Below are positions 1-8,545 of a DNA stretch of 36,467 bases, one piece after another (within the stretch, counting starts at the first letter, position 1; every line of letters starts with the position of its first letter). The notes under the pieces are model-generated. The model was not told the DNA's origin. It saw nothing but the letters and a program-made list of their open reading frames with translations, and did not search any database. Source of the DNA: an uncultured Clostridium sp. (GTDB lineage Bacteria; Bacillota; Clostridia; Peptostreptococcales; Peptostreptococcaceae); assembly GCA_900557165.1 (NCBI GenBank), contig USRS01000012.1:1-36467 (forward strand). Direction: 5' to 3'. The translations under genes and the position numbers were made by a program.

Positions 1-54
1 AGAAAAAGGTAGCCTAGGTTGTTTTATATTGTTCCACACAAAGGGTGCAGTTCA
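1..54. mobile_element. Probable terminal inverted repeat of an IS150-like (IS3 family) element
   Basis: Read on the minus strand from 54 inward, the sequence begins TGAACTGCACCC and continues with TTTGTGTGGAAC. This closely resembles the terminal repeat of IS150-group elements as I remember it (TGTACTGCACCC followed by a T-rich stretch and TGGAC). The outer TG would be at 54, three bases beyond the stop codon of the neighbouring membrane-protein gene. The rest of the element would lie outside the window, so this is one end only; no transposase is visible. Confidence 0.5.
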
Positions 55-57
55 ATA

Positions 58-600
58 TTAATTCTTAGATTTTATTTTAGCTTCACCCAGTAAAAAACCT
101 ATAGATGTACACATTAAATCTCTAAACTGACTTAACATTACACCATTATTTGTAAATCCAAAAATGTATAATCCTAACATTATTAAAGCTGATATAACTG
201 AAATTAATAAAGCTACCATTACTTGAACAGTATTTCCTTCTCCATAATAATAATAATCTGTTTCTTTTTTTATTTGACATTCCTTAGTTATAGCTTCTTC
301 TTTATCCATACTAATAGTCATCTTTTCTAAAAGTTTTTCTTTATTTTTTTGAGAATTTTTTTCAGAAGAGTTTTTTATATTTGAACTCAATAAAAATCCA
401 AATACAGAGGCAAGAGCTGTTCTAAAAATCACTTCAATAGTTTCATATAAATCAACATTCTTTGATTTATAAATAGAAATAAATACTGTGGAAAATATCA
501 AAAAGAAACCAATATATACTAATAATTTTGCCGCTAAATTTAATTTATCCCAGTCAATTATCAATTCTTCAATTAACGCTTGGATTCTACAAGATTTCAT
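58..600 (-). CDS. Small membrane protein of unknown function
   Basis: I do not recognise the family. The protein is about 180 residues and has three or four hydrophobic stretches: around residues 26-45, 56-74 and 126-147, and a weaker one near the C-terminus. A charged, Lys/Glu-rich central segment with a run of four tyrosines lies between the second and third. The start is placed at the ATG at 598-600 because GGTGGTGAT, an almost perfect Shine-Dalgarno, sits just before it; an in-frame ATG at 613-615 lies upstream of that site and has no good one of its own. The gene ends three bases before the probable insertion-sequence end at 54, so its natural downstream region may have been lost. Function cannot be inferred. 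Confidence 0.7.
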   Translation of the reverse strand: MKSCRIQALIEELIIDWDKLNLAAKLLVYIGFFLIFSTVFISIYKSKNVDLYETIEVIFRTALASVFGFLLSSNIKNSSEKNSQKNKEKLLEKMTISMDKEEAITKECQIKKETDYYYYGEGNTVQVMVALLISVISALIMLGLYIFGFTNNGVMLSQFRDLMCTSIGFLLGEAKIKSKN

Positions 601-675
601 GTATATCACCACCATGAAGGATTAAATTTCCCCTCTATATATAATACTTTTCCATTTAGAATTTTGTTACAAACA

Positions 676-713
676 AAAACTATTTTCATAATAAGTAACA
701 TGAAAATAGTTTT
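676..713 (-). terminator. Intrinsic terminator of the DegV gene
   Basis: A 14-bp perfect inverted repeat (AAAACTATTTTCAT at 676-689 with its complement at 700-713) lies just downstream of the DegV stop codon. On the minus strand it ends in a T-rich tract. Confidence 0.8.
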
Positions 714-718
714 TTATT

Positions 719-1594
719 TTATCCTCTTTGCTTTCCATAAAAATTAATTAATAAAGTTCCTTTTCCACTATGTGCACCTATTACAGGCCCTATTTTAGAA
801 TGTATTATTTCTCCTACTTTACATTCTTTTTTCAATATTTTTTCCAATGCTAAAGCTTCTTCTTGGCAATCCGCATGAGAAATTATTATTGTATCATATT
901 TATCTGGCAAATAATTTTCCTTAAGTTTATTTATCATATGACGTTCACAAGTTTTTGTTCCCCTAAGCTTTTCAACTAATTGTAATTTGCCTGTATCATC
1001 CATATTAAGTAATGGTTTTATATTTAGTGCTGTTCCAAATGTTGCTGCAACAGAACTAATTCTACCACCTCTCTTTAAATGAAATAAATCATCAACTTTA
1101 TACCAATGACATATATTTAATCTATTTTCCTCTACCCATCTAGATAATTCTTCTAAAGTTTTACCTTTTCTCTTTTCTTTAGCTGCTAAATAAACTAAAA
1201 GACCTTCTCCTGAAGATGCACATAAAGAGTCAACTGATATTATCTTTCTATCTGGATAATCTTCTTTTAAATGTTGTATTGCAATTTTTGAAGATCCATA
1301 TGTACCACTTAAGCCAGACGAGAAACAAATATATAAAATATCTTTACCATCATCTAAGGTTGGTATAAAGTATTCTATAAATCTAGCTGGAGTAATTTGA
1401 GTAGTAGTTGACATTATACCTTTTTGTGATAATTCATAAAAAGTCTTTATATTCAATTGTCTTTCATCTGGGAAATGAGAATATACTTTTCCATCCATTT
1501 CAAAATCCATAGGAATAACATTAATACCCATATCATTTATCACTTCTTGTGGTAAATCACATGTAGCATCTGTAAATATTTCATACTGTCTCAT
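719..1594 (-). CDS. DegV family protein (FakB-like fatty-acid binding)
   Basis: A 291-residue protein with the full DegV/FakB signature. TDATCDLP is near residue 8, TTTQITPARF near 63, SSGLSGTYGS near 92, a VDSLCASSGEG segment, LKRGGRISS in the middle, and a C-terminal IGPVIGAHSGKGT motif. In Firmicutes, FakB proteins bind a fatty acid and present it to the kinase FakA, which phosphorylates it for phospholipid synthesis. The serine of the TTTQ/S region and the late histidine (GAHSG) are the usual ligand contacts. No fakA is next to it, which is common, since most clostridia carry several unlinked degV genes. The start follows AAAAGGGGGC with a 7-nt spacer. A promoter (TTGAAA, 17 nt, TACAAT) and a terminator flank it, so it is probably monocistronic. 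Confidence 0.93.
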   Translation of the reverse strand: MRQYEIFTDATCDLPQEVINDMGINVIPMDFEMDGKVYSHFPDERQLNIKTFYELSQKGIMSTTTQITPARFIEYFIPTLDDGKDILYICFSSGLSGTYGSSKIAIQHLKEDYPDRKIISVDSLCASSGEGLLVYLAAKEKRKGKTLEELSRWVEENRLNICHWYKVDDLFHLKRGGRISSVAATFGTALNIKPLLNMDDTGKLQLVEKLRGTKTCERHMINKLKENYLPDKYDTIIISHADCQEEALALEKILKKECKVGEIIHSKIGPVIGAHSGKGTLLINFYGKQRG

Positions 1595-1644
1595 ACTTTT
1601 TGCCCCCTTTTAAGAACATCTATTACTTTTCTAATTATATTGTA

Positions 1645-1673
1645 ATTGTAATCATATTTAGTATATATTTCAA
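1645..1673 (-). promoter_or_regulatory. Probable sigma-A promoter of the DegV gene
   Basis: On the minus strand, TTGAAA (1668-1673) and TACAAT (1645-1650) are separated by 17 nt, about 50 nt upstream of the DegV start. Confidence 0.5.
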
Positions 1674-1732
1674 TTAATATATCTTATTATTCATCTTATA
1701 GTAATTTAATTTATGAAATATACAATATAAAA

Positions 1733-1758
1733 ATAGAGGTCAAATTTTCAACCTCTAT
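1733..1758 (-). terminator. Intrinsic terminator of the DUF4397 gene
   Basis: ATAGAGGT and its complement (1733-1740 and 1751-1758), with a partly paired AT-rich interior, form a hairpin followed on the minus strand by TTTTTATATT. It lies just after the DUF4397 stop codon. Confidence 0.8.
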
Positions 1759-1765
1759 CCTTATA

Positions 1766-2377
1766 TTAAAATCTTACAAAAGTACTACCATCTAATGATT
1801 GTATTTCTGACAAGTTTGGTGGATTGCCAACTACATAAATAGTATATACTTTTTGACTATTTAGTTGTGGTGAAAAAGTTAATACTGTATCATTTGTTCC
1901 TGCTAAATTTACAACTATATTATAAGTTCCCGATGCTACTTGAATATAATCTGTCGCATCCATAAATCCTACATTATCAAAGGCTATTTGACCATTTATA
2001 AGTACATCTACTTCTGGCGCATCTGGTGATAAATGAATAACCCTTACTCTACTTTGATTCATTGCTAAACCATCAGCATTTCCTTCTATATATGGAATTA
2101 ATTGAAGGTCTTCAAAATTACCTGCTGCTGCAATAGTAATAACTTGTTTTTCAGGAACTTGAATATTTTGTGCAAGGACAGGTTTATCCATTTGTCCAAC
2201 GGGATAAACTTCCATTTTATATTGACCCATTGAAAGTTGAACATATTCTGTAAAATCCTTAAACTTTATATTTTTAAAAATAAGACCTCCATTTATATAA
2301 ATATCTACAGCTGGTGCATCTGGTGAAGCATTCAATACTCTTACATAAGATATATTCATATCATTTCTAATTATCAT
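1766..2377 (-). CDS. DUF4397 protein with two tandem domains
   Basis: The 203-residue protein consists of two homologous beta-rich repeats. The first (about residues 11-95) starts VRVLNASPDAPAVDIYING; the second (about 110-195) starts VRVIHLSPDAPEVDVLING. The repeated SPDAP.VD..ING pattern is the hallmark of DUF4397, an immunoglobulin-like fold often found in bacterial surface or secreted proteins. Here there is no signal peptide or membrane segment, so the protein either stays in the cell or leaves by a non-classical route such as incorporation into the spore. Start chosen from AGGGGGAT eight bases upstream of the ATG at 2375-2377. Molecular role unknown. Confidence 0.88.
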   Translation of the reverse strand: MIIRNDMNISYVRVLNASPDAPAVDIYINGGLIFKNIKFKDFTEYVQLSMGQYKMEVYPVGQMDKPVLAQNIQVPEKQVITIAAAGNFEDLQLIPYIEGNADGLAMNQSRVRVIHLSPDAPEVDVLINGQIAFDNVGFMDATDYIQVASGTYNIVVNLAGTNDTVLTFSPQLNSQKVYTIYVVGNPPNLSEIQSLDGSTFVRF

Positions 2378-2520
2378 AGTATCTTATCCCCCTATAAAAA
2401 TTAAATTTCTCTTTTATTAATCATTGTATGTTTTAATTTTTTGTTTGATACATAATGATATTTAGTTGATAAGTCATTAAAATTTCTATATTATTAAATT
2501 AATAAATAAGATAACTTTCT

Positions 2521-4620
2521 TTAATCCATATTTTCAAACAAGTCAATAATATCTTCTCTGGATAGTTTTTTTAATGATGTAGAATTTTCTAAATTGGAAT
2601 TGATTATATCTTCTATTAATTCTTTTTTACTCTCTTGCATTGCTATAACTTTTTCTTCTACTGTATCTTTAGATATAAGCTTTATAACATCCACTACATT
2701 TTTTTGACCCATTCTGTGTGCTCTATCACTAGCTTGATTTTCCACTGCTGGATTAAACCAAGGATCAAAATGAATTACCATAGATGCACTTGTCAAATTA
2801 AGTCCTGTACCTCCTGCTTTTAATGATATTAAAAATACCTTTTTATCATTGCTTTTATTGAAATCATCCACAAGTTTTATTCTTTCTTTAGCTTCTGTTT
2901 TGCCATCTAAATAAGAGTAATTTATATTTTCTTCTTTTAGCCTATCTTCAATTAGCTTGAGTACTTTTGTAAATTGTGAAAAAACTAAAATTTTTCTATC
3001 TTTTTGTGAATTTATTATATTCATTAATATCTCTAATTTCGAATTTTTACCTTTATAGTTTTTTACTATTATCTCTGGTGCAATGCTAAGCTGTCTTAGT
3101 TTAGTTAAATAAGAAAATACAGTCATATTATCTTCGTCATTCTCTAAAATTCTTCTTTTTATTAAATTAACAAAACTCTTATATGCTCTCTTGTGCTCTT
3201 TTTCCATCTCCACATAAAATTTTTGCTCTATTTTCTCTGGCAATTCATCTATTACTTCTTTTTTTGTTCTTCTAAGCATAAAAGGTTTAATTAAGTTTTT
3301 TAAATGATTATAATTTTTATCGTTATTAACAAATATTTTTTCAAATTTATTTTTATTATACAAATAGCCTGGCATTATAAAATCAAATATGGACCAAAGT
3401 TCCGTAAGATTGTTTTCAACAGGTGTTCCACTTAAAGCAAATCTAACATCTGCATTAATAGTTTTTATAGCTTTAGTAATAAGTGAATCTGGATTTTTTA
3501 TATTTTGTGCTTCATCAATTACACAATAATCAAAATTCAACTCATTGTATTTTTCAATATCATTTTTAAAAGTACCATAACTAGTTAAAATCACATCATA
3601 TTCTTTATAATTTTCCAGTATATTTTGTCTATGTGATTTACTACCATAAGCAACTGCCAGTTTAATATCTGGTGCAAACTTTTCAAATTCACTTTTCCAA
3701 TTAAAAATTAAAGATGTGGGAGTTACAACTATACTTTTTTTATTATTTTGAGAAAGTAAAAATGCTATAGTTTGAATAGTTTTACCAAGCCCCATTTCAT
3801 CAGCTAATATTCCACCAAATTTATAATTTGCTAAAGCATTAAAAAATTCAAATCCATCTACTTGATAATTTCTAAGATTTGCATTTAAATTTTCTGGAAC
3901 TTTTATATTTTTATTTAACTTATCATATTTTTTTATTACATTATCAACATATTTTTTCCCACTAATAAAATCAAGGGGTTCATCTTCTAAAAGTTTCTCT
4001 AAAAATGCGGATTTACTATCAGGTATTTTAATCTTCGTTAAATCACCATATATACCAAGCACATCAATTAATTGAAATATTTTTTGTAAATCATTATCCT
4101 TCAAATCTATATAACTACCATCTGTCATAAGGTGGTATTTATAATTATCTTTATATGATTGAAATATATTGGCATATTCTAATTTATCTACGCCCTCTAT
4201 ATTTAAATTTCCACCTAAGTTTCCATTTCTAGATTGACTAATATCAAAGGTTATAGATGGATTTAGTACTATATCACCTTCAGAAAACTCTTCTTTTGTT
4301 TTATCTCTAAGTTTTTTTATTCCTGTAAGAACTGTTGCTACTATATGAGGACAAACAACAGGCCCCTTATTATTAAATACATTTTGACAATCACAGCTTA
4401 CATTGGATATAGTTCTTGCGTATGTATTTATGCTTATCATAGAAGTATAACTTTTTCTGTGATGTTCATCAAATACAGTTCCGTAAAAGGTCGCCTCATT
4501 TCCTTTAACATTCACATAATCATTGCTAACATAATTTCTTTTAAATGATGCAAATCCGCTATTATACTTTATTTTATCTGTATAACTTCTAAGTATTTCA
4601 CTCAGTTTATCAATTTCCAT
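2521..4620 (-). CDS. SNF2 family ATPase/helicase with N-terminal SWIM zinc finger
   Basis: A 699-residue SWI2/SNF2 ATPase. A SWIM zinc-binding motif is at residues 76-92 (C76, C78, C90, H92). The ATPase core begins near 250: Walker A DEMGLGKTIQT at 274-284, motif II DEAQ at 369-372, motif III LSGTPVEN at 396-403, motif IV around KILVFSQF (543-550), motif V around GGTGLNL, and motif VI QASDRAHRMGQ at 629-639. Such proteins are double-stranded-DNA translocases that remodel protein-DNA complexes, probably in transcription or repair. Many clostridial homologues with SWIM are near 1,050-1,100 residues, so this one is compact, with only about 150 residues between the SWIM motif and the ATPase. AAGGTGATA precedes the ATG. 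No operon partner is evident. Confidence 0.93.
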   Translation of the reverse strand: MEIDKLSEILRSYTDKIKYNSGFASFKRNYVSNDYVNVKGNEATFYGTVFDEHHRKSYTSMISINTYARTISNVSCDCQNVFNNKGPVVCPHIVATVLTGIKKLRDKTKEEFSEGDIVLNPSITFDISQSRNGNLGGNLNIEGVDKLEYANIFQSYKDNYKYHLMTDGSYIDLKDNDLQKIFQLIDVLGIYGDLTKIKIPDSKSAFLEKLLEDEPLDFISGKKYVDNVIKKYDKLNKNIKVPENLNANLRNYQVDGFEFFNALANYKFGGILADEMGLGKTIQTIAFLLSQNNKKSIVVTPTSLIFNWKSEFEKFAPDIKLAVAYGSKSHRQNILENYKEYDVILTSYGTFKNDIEKYNELNFDYCVIDEAQNIKNPDSLITKAIKTINADVRFALSGTPVENNLTELWSIFDFIMPGYLYNKNKFEKIFVNNDKNYNHLKNLIKPFMLRRTKKEVIDELPEKIEQKFYVEMEKEHKRAYKSFVNLIKRRILENDEDNMTVFSYLTKLRQLSIAPEIIVKNYKGKNSKLEILMNIINSQKDRKILVFSQFTKVLKLIEDRLKEENINYSYLDGKTEAKERIKLVDDFNKSNDKKVFLISLKAGGTGLNLTSASMVIHFDPWFNPAVENQASDRAHRMGQKNVVDVIKLISKDTVEEKVIAMQESKKELIEDIINSNLENSTSLKKLSREDIIDLFENMD

Positions 4621-4686
4621 ATTATCACCTTTTTCTTATTTTATTATGATTTATATTTTCATCTTAATAATTGATATTTATTACAA

Positions 4687-4722
4687 CAAAAAATATCATG
4701 AGATTTCCCCATGATATTTTTA
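4687..4722 (-). terminator. Intrinsic terminator downstream of the TPR protein gene
   Basis: AAAAATATCATG (4689-4700) pairs with CATGATATTTTT (4710-4721) across a 9-nt loop, followed by a T-run on the minus strand. It separates the TPR gene from the SNF2 gene. Confidence 0.8.
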
Positions 4723-4772
4723 AATTATTATTTTTTCATATTATTATACTTATTTTATCATAAATTTTGATT

Positions 4773-5306
4773 TTATTTACAAAGAGATAATAATTGTTGT
4801 ACTTCAGCTAGTTGTACATAATATTCTTCTGTATCTTTTATTTCGTCTATTATATTTTCAAAAATAGTTTTTGCATTGTTATAATCAAAATTCTCTAGCA
4901 AAGTTTTTCCTTCAGAAATTTTTGAATTTAAGTTTATTTCATATTCATCATTTTCTTCTATTTTAGTAACATATTCTTCTTTTAAATTATTAACAATATT
5001 TTGTATTAATTTATCTTCACTACCTATATTATTAATATTTTTACAAAGGTTAATTGCTTCATCTAGATTATTTTCTTTTTCAAGATTAATTATTTCGATT
5101 AATTTATCTGTTTGTCTATACAATGCTAAAGCCTCTCTACTATCAGACTTTTTTTCTACAGCTTTTTCAAATAAATTTTTTGCTTCTCTATACTCTTTAT
5201 TTATAATAGCTTCTTTTCCATCTTCCATACTTTTATCAAAAGAAAAATTGTTATATCCTATAAATCCTACATATAATATGGTAATTATTGTTATAATTTT
5301 TTTCAT
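4773..5306 (-). CDS. Membrane-anchored TPR-like protein
   Basis: A 177-residue protein with one N-terminal hydrophobic segment (about residues 4-21), probably an uncleaved signal anchor, followed by helical repeats facing the outside of the membrane. The pattern (G..A...KEY.EAK.LFEKAVE near 30-52; DY.NAKTIFENI near 145-160) is that of tetratricopeptide repeats, which mediate protein-protein contacts. The start follows GGAGGG. It begins 47 nt after the MATE exporter stop codon with no terminator between, so the two genes are probably co-transcribed, and it may respond to the same leader as the exporter. Specific role not known. Confidence 0.75.
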   Translation of the reverse strand: MKKIITIITILYVGFIGYNNFSFDKSMEDGKEAIINKEYREAKNLFEKAVEKKSDSREALALYRQTDKLIEIINLEKENNLDEAINLCKNINNIGSEDKLIQNIVNNLKEEYVTKIEENDEYEINLNSKISEGKTLLENFDYNNAKTIFENIIDEIKDTEEYYVQLAEVQQLLSLCK

Positions 5307-5353
5307 GTTATCCCTCCTTTCTTTTAAATATTCTTCTTAATTAGATTACCATA

Positions 5354-6739
5354 TTATTGAATATTTTTATATTCTATTTCATTTGTTAATTCAAAATTAT
5401 TACATTTAATATTCTCATTACTTTTATAGTAATATTTTTTAATATATAATATTATTCCTAGAAGACTTATAATCTCTGTTAAAGGTACTATAACCCACAA
5501 ACTTAATCCACCTAATATAGTTGGTAAACTTAGAACAAGTATTACATTAAGTAAAAATCCTCTTGTTATAGATATTATTATGGATATTTTTTCTCTTTCT
5601 GTAGATTGAAAATAATTTGCAAACAGTACATTTATATTCATAATACAAAATGAACTTAAATACATTCTCACTGCTGGAACTCCCATATTAATTATTCGAT
5701 AATCTGCCTTTACAAATATACAAATAACTTCTTTAGTAAATATAAACACTATACTAAATAATAAAAAGCCTAGTAAAATAGTTGTTTTCATTGCATATTC
5801 AAATACTTTTTTCACACGACATTTTTCTTTTGCTCCATAATTTGTTGCTATAATAGGTTGACTTGCTTGGGCAACACCATTAAATAATGCCATTCCTACT
5901 ATAATACAATTTGATATAATACCATAAACTACTATACCTATATCACCTATGTATTTTATAATTTGAATATTAAATATAAATATTACAAATCCACTTGCAA
6001 CTTCCATCAAAAAAGTAGAAATACCACATCCTACTACCTTTTTTATCATACTAAAAGATACTTCTTTAAATGATATTTTTATTCTATTTTTCCTTTTTAT
6101 AAAGTGAATTAAAAGAACTAAGGTTGTAGTTAAGCTTCCTATAGCTGTTGCTAATGCTGCTCCAAACATTCCCATATTCATAGGAAAAACAAATATATAA
6201 TCAAGAATAATATTTAACCCAGCTCCTACAATAACTGATATCATAGCAAGCTTTGGCGATTTTTTATTACGAACAATAGGTGATAAAAAATTAGTCCCTA
6301 TAAATATTGGAATAAATAATGTTATACATCTACCATATTCCAAAACTAAACTAATATTATTTTCATTAGCACCTAAAAAATACAATATTTCTTCTAAATA
6401 TATATTTGTTAATAAAGTAAAAATAGCACCTACAATAACTGTTCCTATCAAACTAGAATTAAAATAAGAATCTGCCTTTTTGTGATTTCCTATACCTTCT
6501 TCTGTGGAAATTAAAATTCCTCCACCCAATCCAAACATAAGACCTATTCCATTATAAATTGAGAAAAATGGTAAGAAAATATTTAAAGCAGAAATTCCAT
6601 CTGATCCTACTCCTTGTCCTATAATAAGAGTATCCACCAATATATAAATAGATGTAACAAGTGTAGAACATATTGACGGTATTAAATAGTGATAAAATAC
6701 TTTTTTCTCACTATCTTTCAATAAATTTAAATTTGTCAT
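5354..6739 (-). CDS. MATE family efflux transporter
   Basis: A 461-residue integral membrane protein with about twelve hydrophobic segments in two halves, as expected for MATE antiporters, which export drugs, dyes or metabolites in exchange for Na+ or H+. The first segment reads YLIPSICSTLVTSIYILVD, the typical start of the family, and NGVAQASQPIIATNYGA in the second half matches the P..G.N.GA region of MATE proteins. Length is normal. The Shine-Dalgarno GGGAGGT is well placed. Upstream are a promoter, a potentially structured leader and an intrinsic terminator only about 28 nt before the ATG, so expression is probably controlled by read-through. The TPR gene follows in the same unit, and the tandem methyltransferases lie just upstream. 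Substrate cannot be deduced. Confidence 0.92.
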   Translation of the reverse strand: MTNLNLLKDSEKKVFYHYLIPSICSTLVTSIYILVDTLIIGQGVGSDGISALNIFLPFFSIYNGIGLMFGLGGGILISTEEGIGNHKKADSYFNSSLIGTVIVGAIFTLLTNIYLEEILYFLGANENNISLVLEYGRCITLFIPIFIGTNFLSPIVRNKKSPKLAMISVIVGAGLNIILDYIFVFPMNMGMFGAALATAIGSLTTTLVLLIHFIKRKNRIKISFKEVSFSMIKKVVGCGISTFLMEVASGFVIFIFNIQIIKYIGDIGIVVYGIISNCIIVGMALFNGVAQASQPIIATNYGAKEKCRVKKVFEYAMKTTILLGFLLFSIVFIFTKEVICIFVKADYRIINMGVPAVRMYLSSFCIMNINVLFANYFQSTEREKISIIISITRGFLLNVILVLSLPTILGGLSLWVIVPLTEIISLLGIILYIKKYYYKSNENIKCNNFELTNEIEYKNIQ

Positions 6740-6767
6740 ATATACCTCCCTTTAAGTTTTTGACACT

Positions 6768-6807
6768 AAAAAAGCCAAATAAGTATACATCGTGCACTTA
6801 CTTGGCT
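6768..6807 (-). terminator. Terminator in the MATE leader (probable attenuator)
   Basis: A 12-bp stem (6773-6784 with 6796-6807, one G-U pair, 11-nt loop) is followed on the minus strand by six T residues. It lies about 28 nt before the MATE start codon, leaving no room for another promoter in between. Confidence 0.8.
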
Positions 6808-6832
6808 TTTATTTTTATTTGATTTTTTACTA

Positions 6833-6894
6833 AACCATTATATATCTTGCACTGACATTATAATTTAACTTATAATACACCACATATAATGGTT
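6833..6894 (-). ncRNA. Potentially structured leader element upstream of the MATE gene
   Basis: Eleven bases (6884-6894, AACCATTATAT on the minus strand) pair perfectly with 6833-6843. Inside is a second hairpin (ATTATAA, 6-nt loop, TTATAAT), leaving two asymmetric unpaired segments containing GTGGTG and GTCAGTGCAAG. The outer helix would begin about 8-10 nt into the transcript, as in many riboswitches. It matches no class I know, and AT-rich pairing can arise by chance. Confidence 0.4.
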
Positions 6895-6908
6895 CTTTTA
6901 ATAAATTT

Positions 6909-6937
6909 ATTCTATTATATTGGATACTTAAAGTCAA
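6909..6937 (-). promoter_or_regulatory. Sigma-A promoter for the MATE-TPR unit
   Basis: On the minus strand, TTGACT (6932-6937) and TAGAAT (6909-6914) are spaced by exactly 17 nt, beginning only a few bases after the upstream methyltransferase stop codon. This gives a predicted leader of about 160 nt. Confidence 0.65.
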
Positions 6938-6943
6938 TTATTT

Positions 6944-7756
6944 TTACTTTGCTACTATCATAAACAGTGGTCTTGATTTATTTTCTAGTTTTTGTTTTTC
7001 ATCCCATACATATCTTCCCATATTTTCATCTACTTTAATAATATCATATCCGCATTCTTTAAGTGCTTTTATATCCCAAGCTGGTCTAACTTCTTTTGAT
7101 AAAACAAGTTGCCTTGCAATTTCTTCTAAGGCCATAAGTTCTTCACTCGATACATTACCATGGGCAAATACTTCTTTATTTTCCAAATTATTATTAAATA
7201 AAATCTCCATATTTTTCATATCTTCTTTTACCTTTTTATTTTGATTTTCATCAAATAAATGTAAATACCAGTTTGCATCAAAGTATACCACGCGCCCATC
7301 TTTATCTAATAATCGCTTCCACTCTTTAAATACTTCTTTTGGATATTCTAAATTCCATACTACATTTCTTGAAATAATAAAATCAAAAGAATTATCTTCA
7401 AAAGGTAAATTCACGCCATCAATTTGCACAAAATTCATATCTAAGTCAAAATGTTTTGCATTATGTTTTGCATTTTCCAACATTTCTTCTGTAACATCTA
7501 CAGCTGTAACTTCATTACCTGCTAAAGACATTAATATAGAAAAAAATCCAGGGCCTGCTCCCATATCTAACACTCTTAATTTTTCTTTTTTAGGTGCATT
7601 TTCCAATAAAATTTTTAACCAGGCATCTCTTTTAAAATTATTTAATTCTTCTATATTACTTTTTGAATAAGAATTGGCTCTATAATTCCAATATTTTTGC
7701 AAACCTTCTAATATTTCATCCACATATTCTGACTCCACTTGTTTTGTTAATTCCAT
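6944..7756 (-). CDS. Class I SAM-dependent methyltransferase (second of a tandem pair)
   Basis: A 270-residue methyltransferase of the UbiE/small-molecule type. The SAM-binding glycine motif VLDMGAGPGFF is at residues 62-72, an acidic motif II (TAVDVTEEM) follows, and IISRNVVWNL corresponds to motif IV. It shares a long common architecture with the gene just upstream, including FDANWYL.LFDEN and a late RP.WD motif, so the two arose by duplication. Its ATG overlaps the end of the upstream gene by 10 bases and uses AAGGGGGAAAT inside it, indicating translational coupling. The acceptor is unknown: nothing nearby names a pathway, though the MATE exporter immediately downstream suggests a made-and-exported or resistance-related small molecule. 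Confidence 0.88.
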   Translation of the reverse strand: MELTKQVESEYVDEILEGLQKYWNYRANSYSKSNIEELNNFKRDAWLKILLENAPKKEKLRVLDMGAGPGFFSILMSLAGNEVTAVDVTEEMLENAKHNAKHFDLDMNFVQIDGVNLPFEDNSFDFIISRNVVWNLEYPKEVFKEWKRLLDKDGRVVYFDANWYLHLFDENQNKKVKEDMKNMEILFNNNLENKEVFAHGNVSSEELMALEEIARQLVLSKEVRPAWDIKALKECGYDIIKVDENMGRYVWDEKQKLENKSRPLFMIVAK

Positions 7757-8511
7757 AATATTTCCCCCTTATTTTTTGTAGCCACTATTTTAAATAGTGG
7801 TGTACATGCATACAATGCCATTTCCCTTTCATCATAAACCTTTTCAATAATATTTTTATCAATTTTTATATTATCATAGCCCAATTGTTTTAAATAACTC
7901 TCATCCCAGTTAGGTCTTAACTTACTAGATAGTGGTAAAGATTTATAAAATTCATCTGGTGTTTCTTTTGTACAAGACTCATAAGGTGTTCCATATTTAT
8001 TTTTATAATTTACTTGTGCTTTTTCTACTTCTTTTCTTAGATTTTCATCAAAATATGATAAATACCAATTTGCATCAAAGATTATAATTTTTCCACCTGG
8101 TTTTAATACTCTTGTCCATTCCTTGTAAGCTTTCTTAGGATTATATAAAGTCCATGTAACATTTCTACATACTATTATATCAAAAGAATTATCAGAAAAA
8201 TCAAGCTTATGACTATCCATAACATAAAATTCACTATCTGTATTTTTGCAATTTTTCTTAGCAACTTCTATCATTTCTTTGGAGCAGTCTATTCCCGTTA
8301 ATTTATGGCCTTCCTTTGATAAAATAAGTGAAAAAAATCCCGGCCCTGTACCTATATCAAGTATATTTAATTTATCCTGTTCAAATTCTGATAAAATTAA
8401 ATCTCTCCAACCCTTTTCTTTAAAAGTATTTATCTCACCTTGTATATATGTATCATATCCATTTGCACTATTTTCCCAACGATCAGTTATAGCTTCCTTT
8501 ATATTATTCAT
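7747..8511 (-). CDS. Class I SAM-dependent methyltransferase (first of a tandem pair)
   Basis: A 254-residue SAM methyltransferase with motif I ILDIGTGPGFF at residues 50-60, motif II GIDCSKEM and motif IV IIVCRNVTWTL. It shares the signatures IFDANWYL.YFDEN and LRPNWD with its downstream paralogue, with roughly 40 percent identity by eye. The fold and motifs indicate a cytoplasmic enzyme acting on a small molecule rather than on DNA (no NPPY) or rRNA (no Erm or RsmA pattern). The ATG follows AGGGGGAT with a longish spacer. It is preceded by a strong promoter and a leader ending in an intrinsic terminator 35 nt before the start, so it is probably attenuated. Confidence 0.88.
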   Translation of the reverse strand: MNNIKEAITDRWENSANGYDTYIQGEINTFKEKGWRDLILSEFEQDKLNILDIGTGPGFFSLILSKEGHKLTGIDCSKEMIEVAKKNCKNTDSEFYVMDSHKLDFSDNSFDIIVCRNVTWTLYNPKKAYKEWTRVLKPGGKIIIFDANWYLSYFDENLRKEVEKAQVNYKNKYGTPYESCTKETPDEFYKSLPLSSKLRPNWDESYLKQLGYDNIKIDKNIIEKVYDEREMALYACTPLFKIVATKNKGEILWN

Positions 8512-8545
8512 AATTTAAAAATCCCCCTAAATTTCATCTTCAAAC

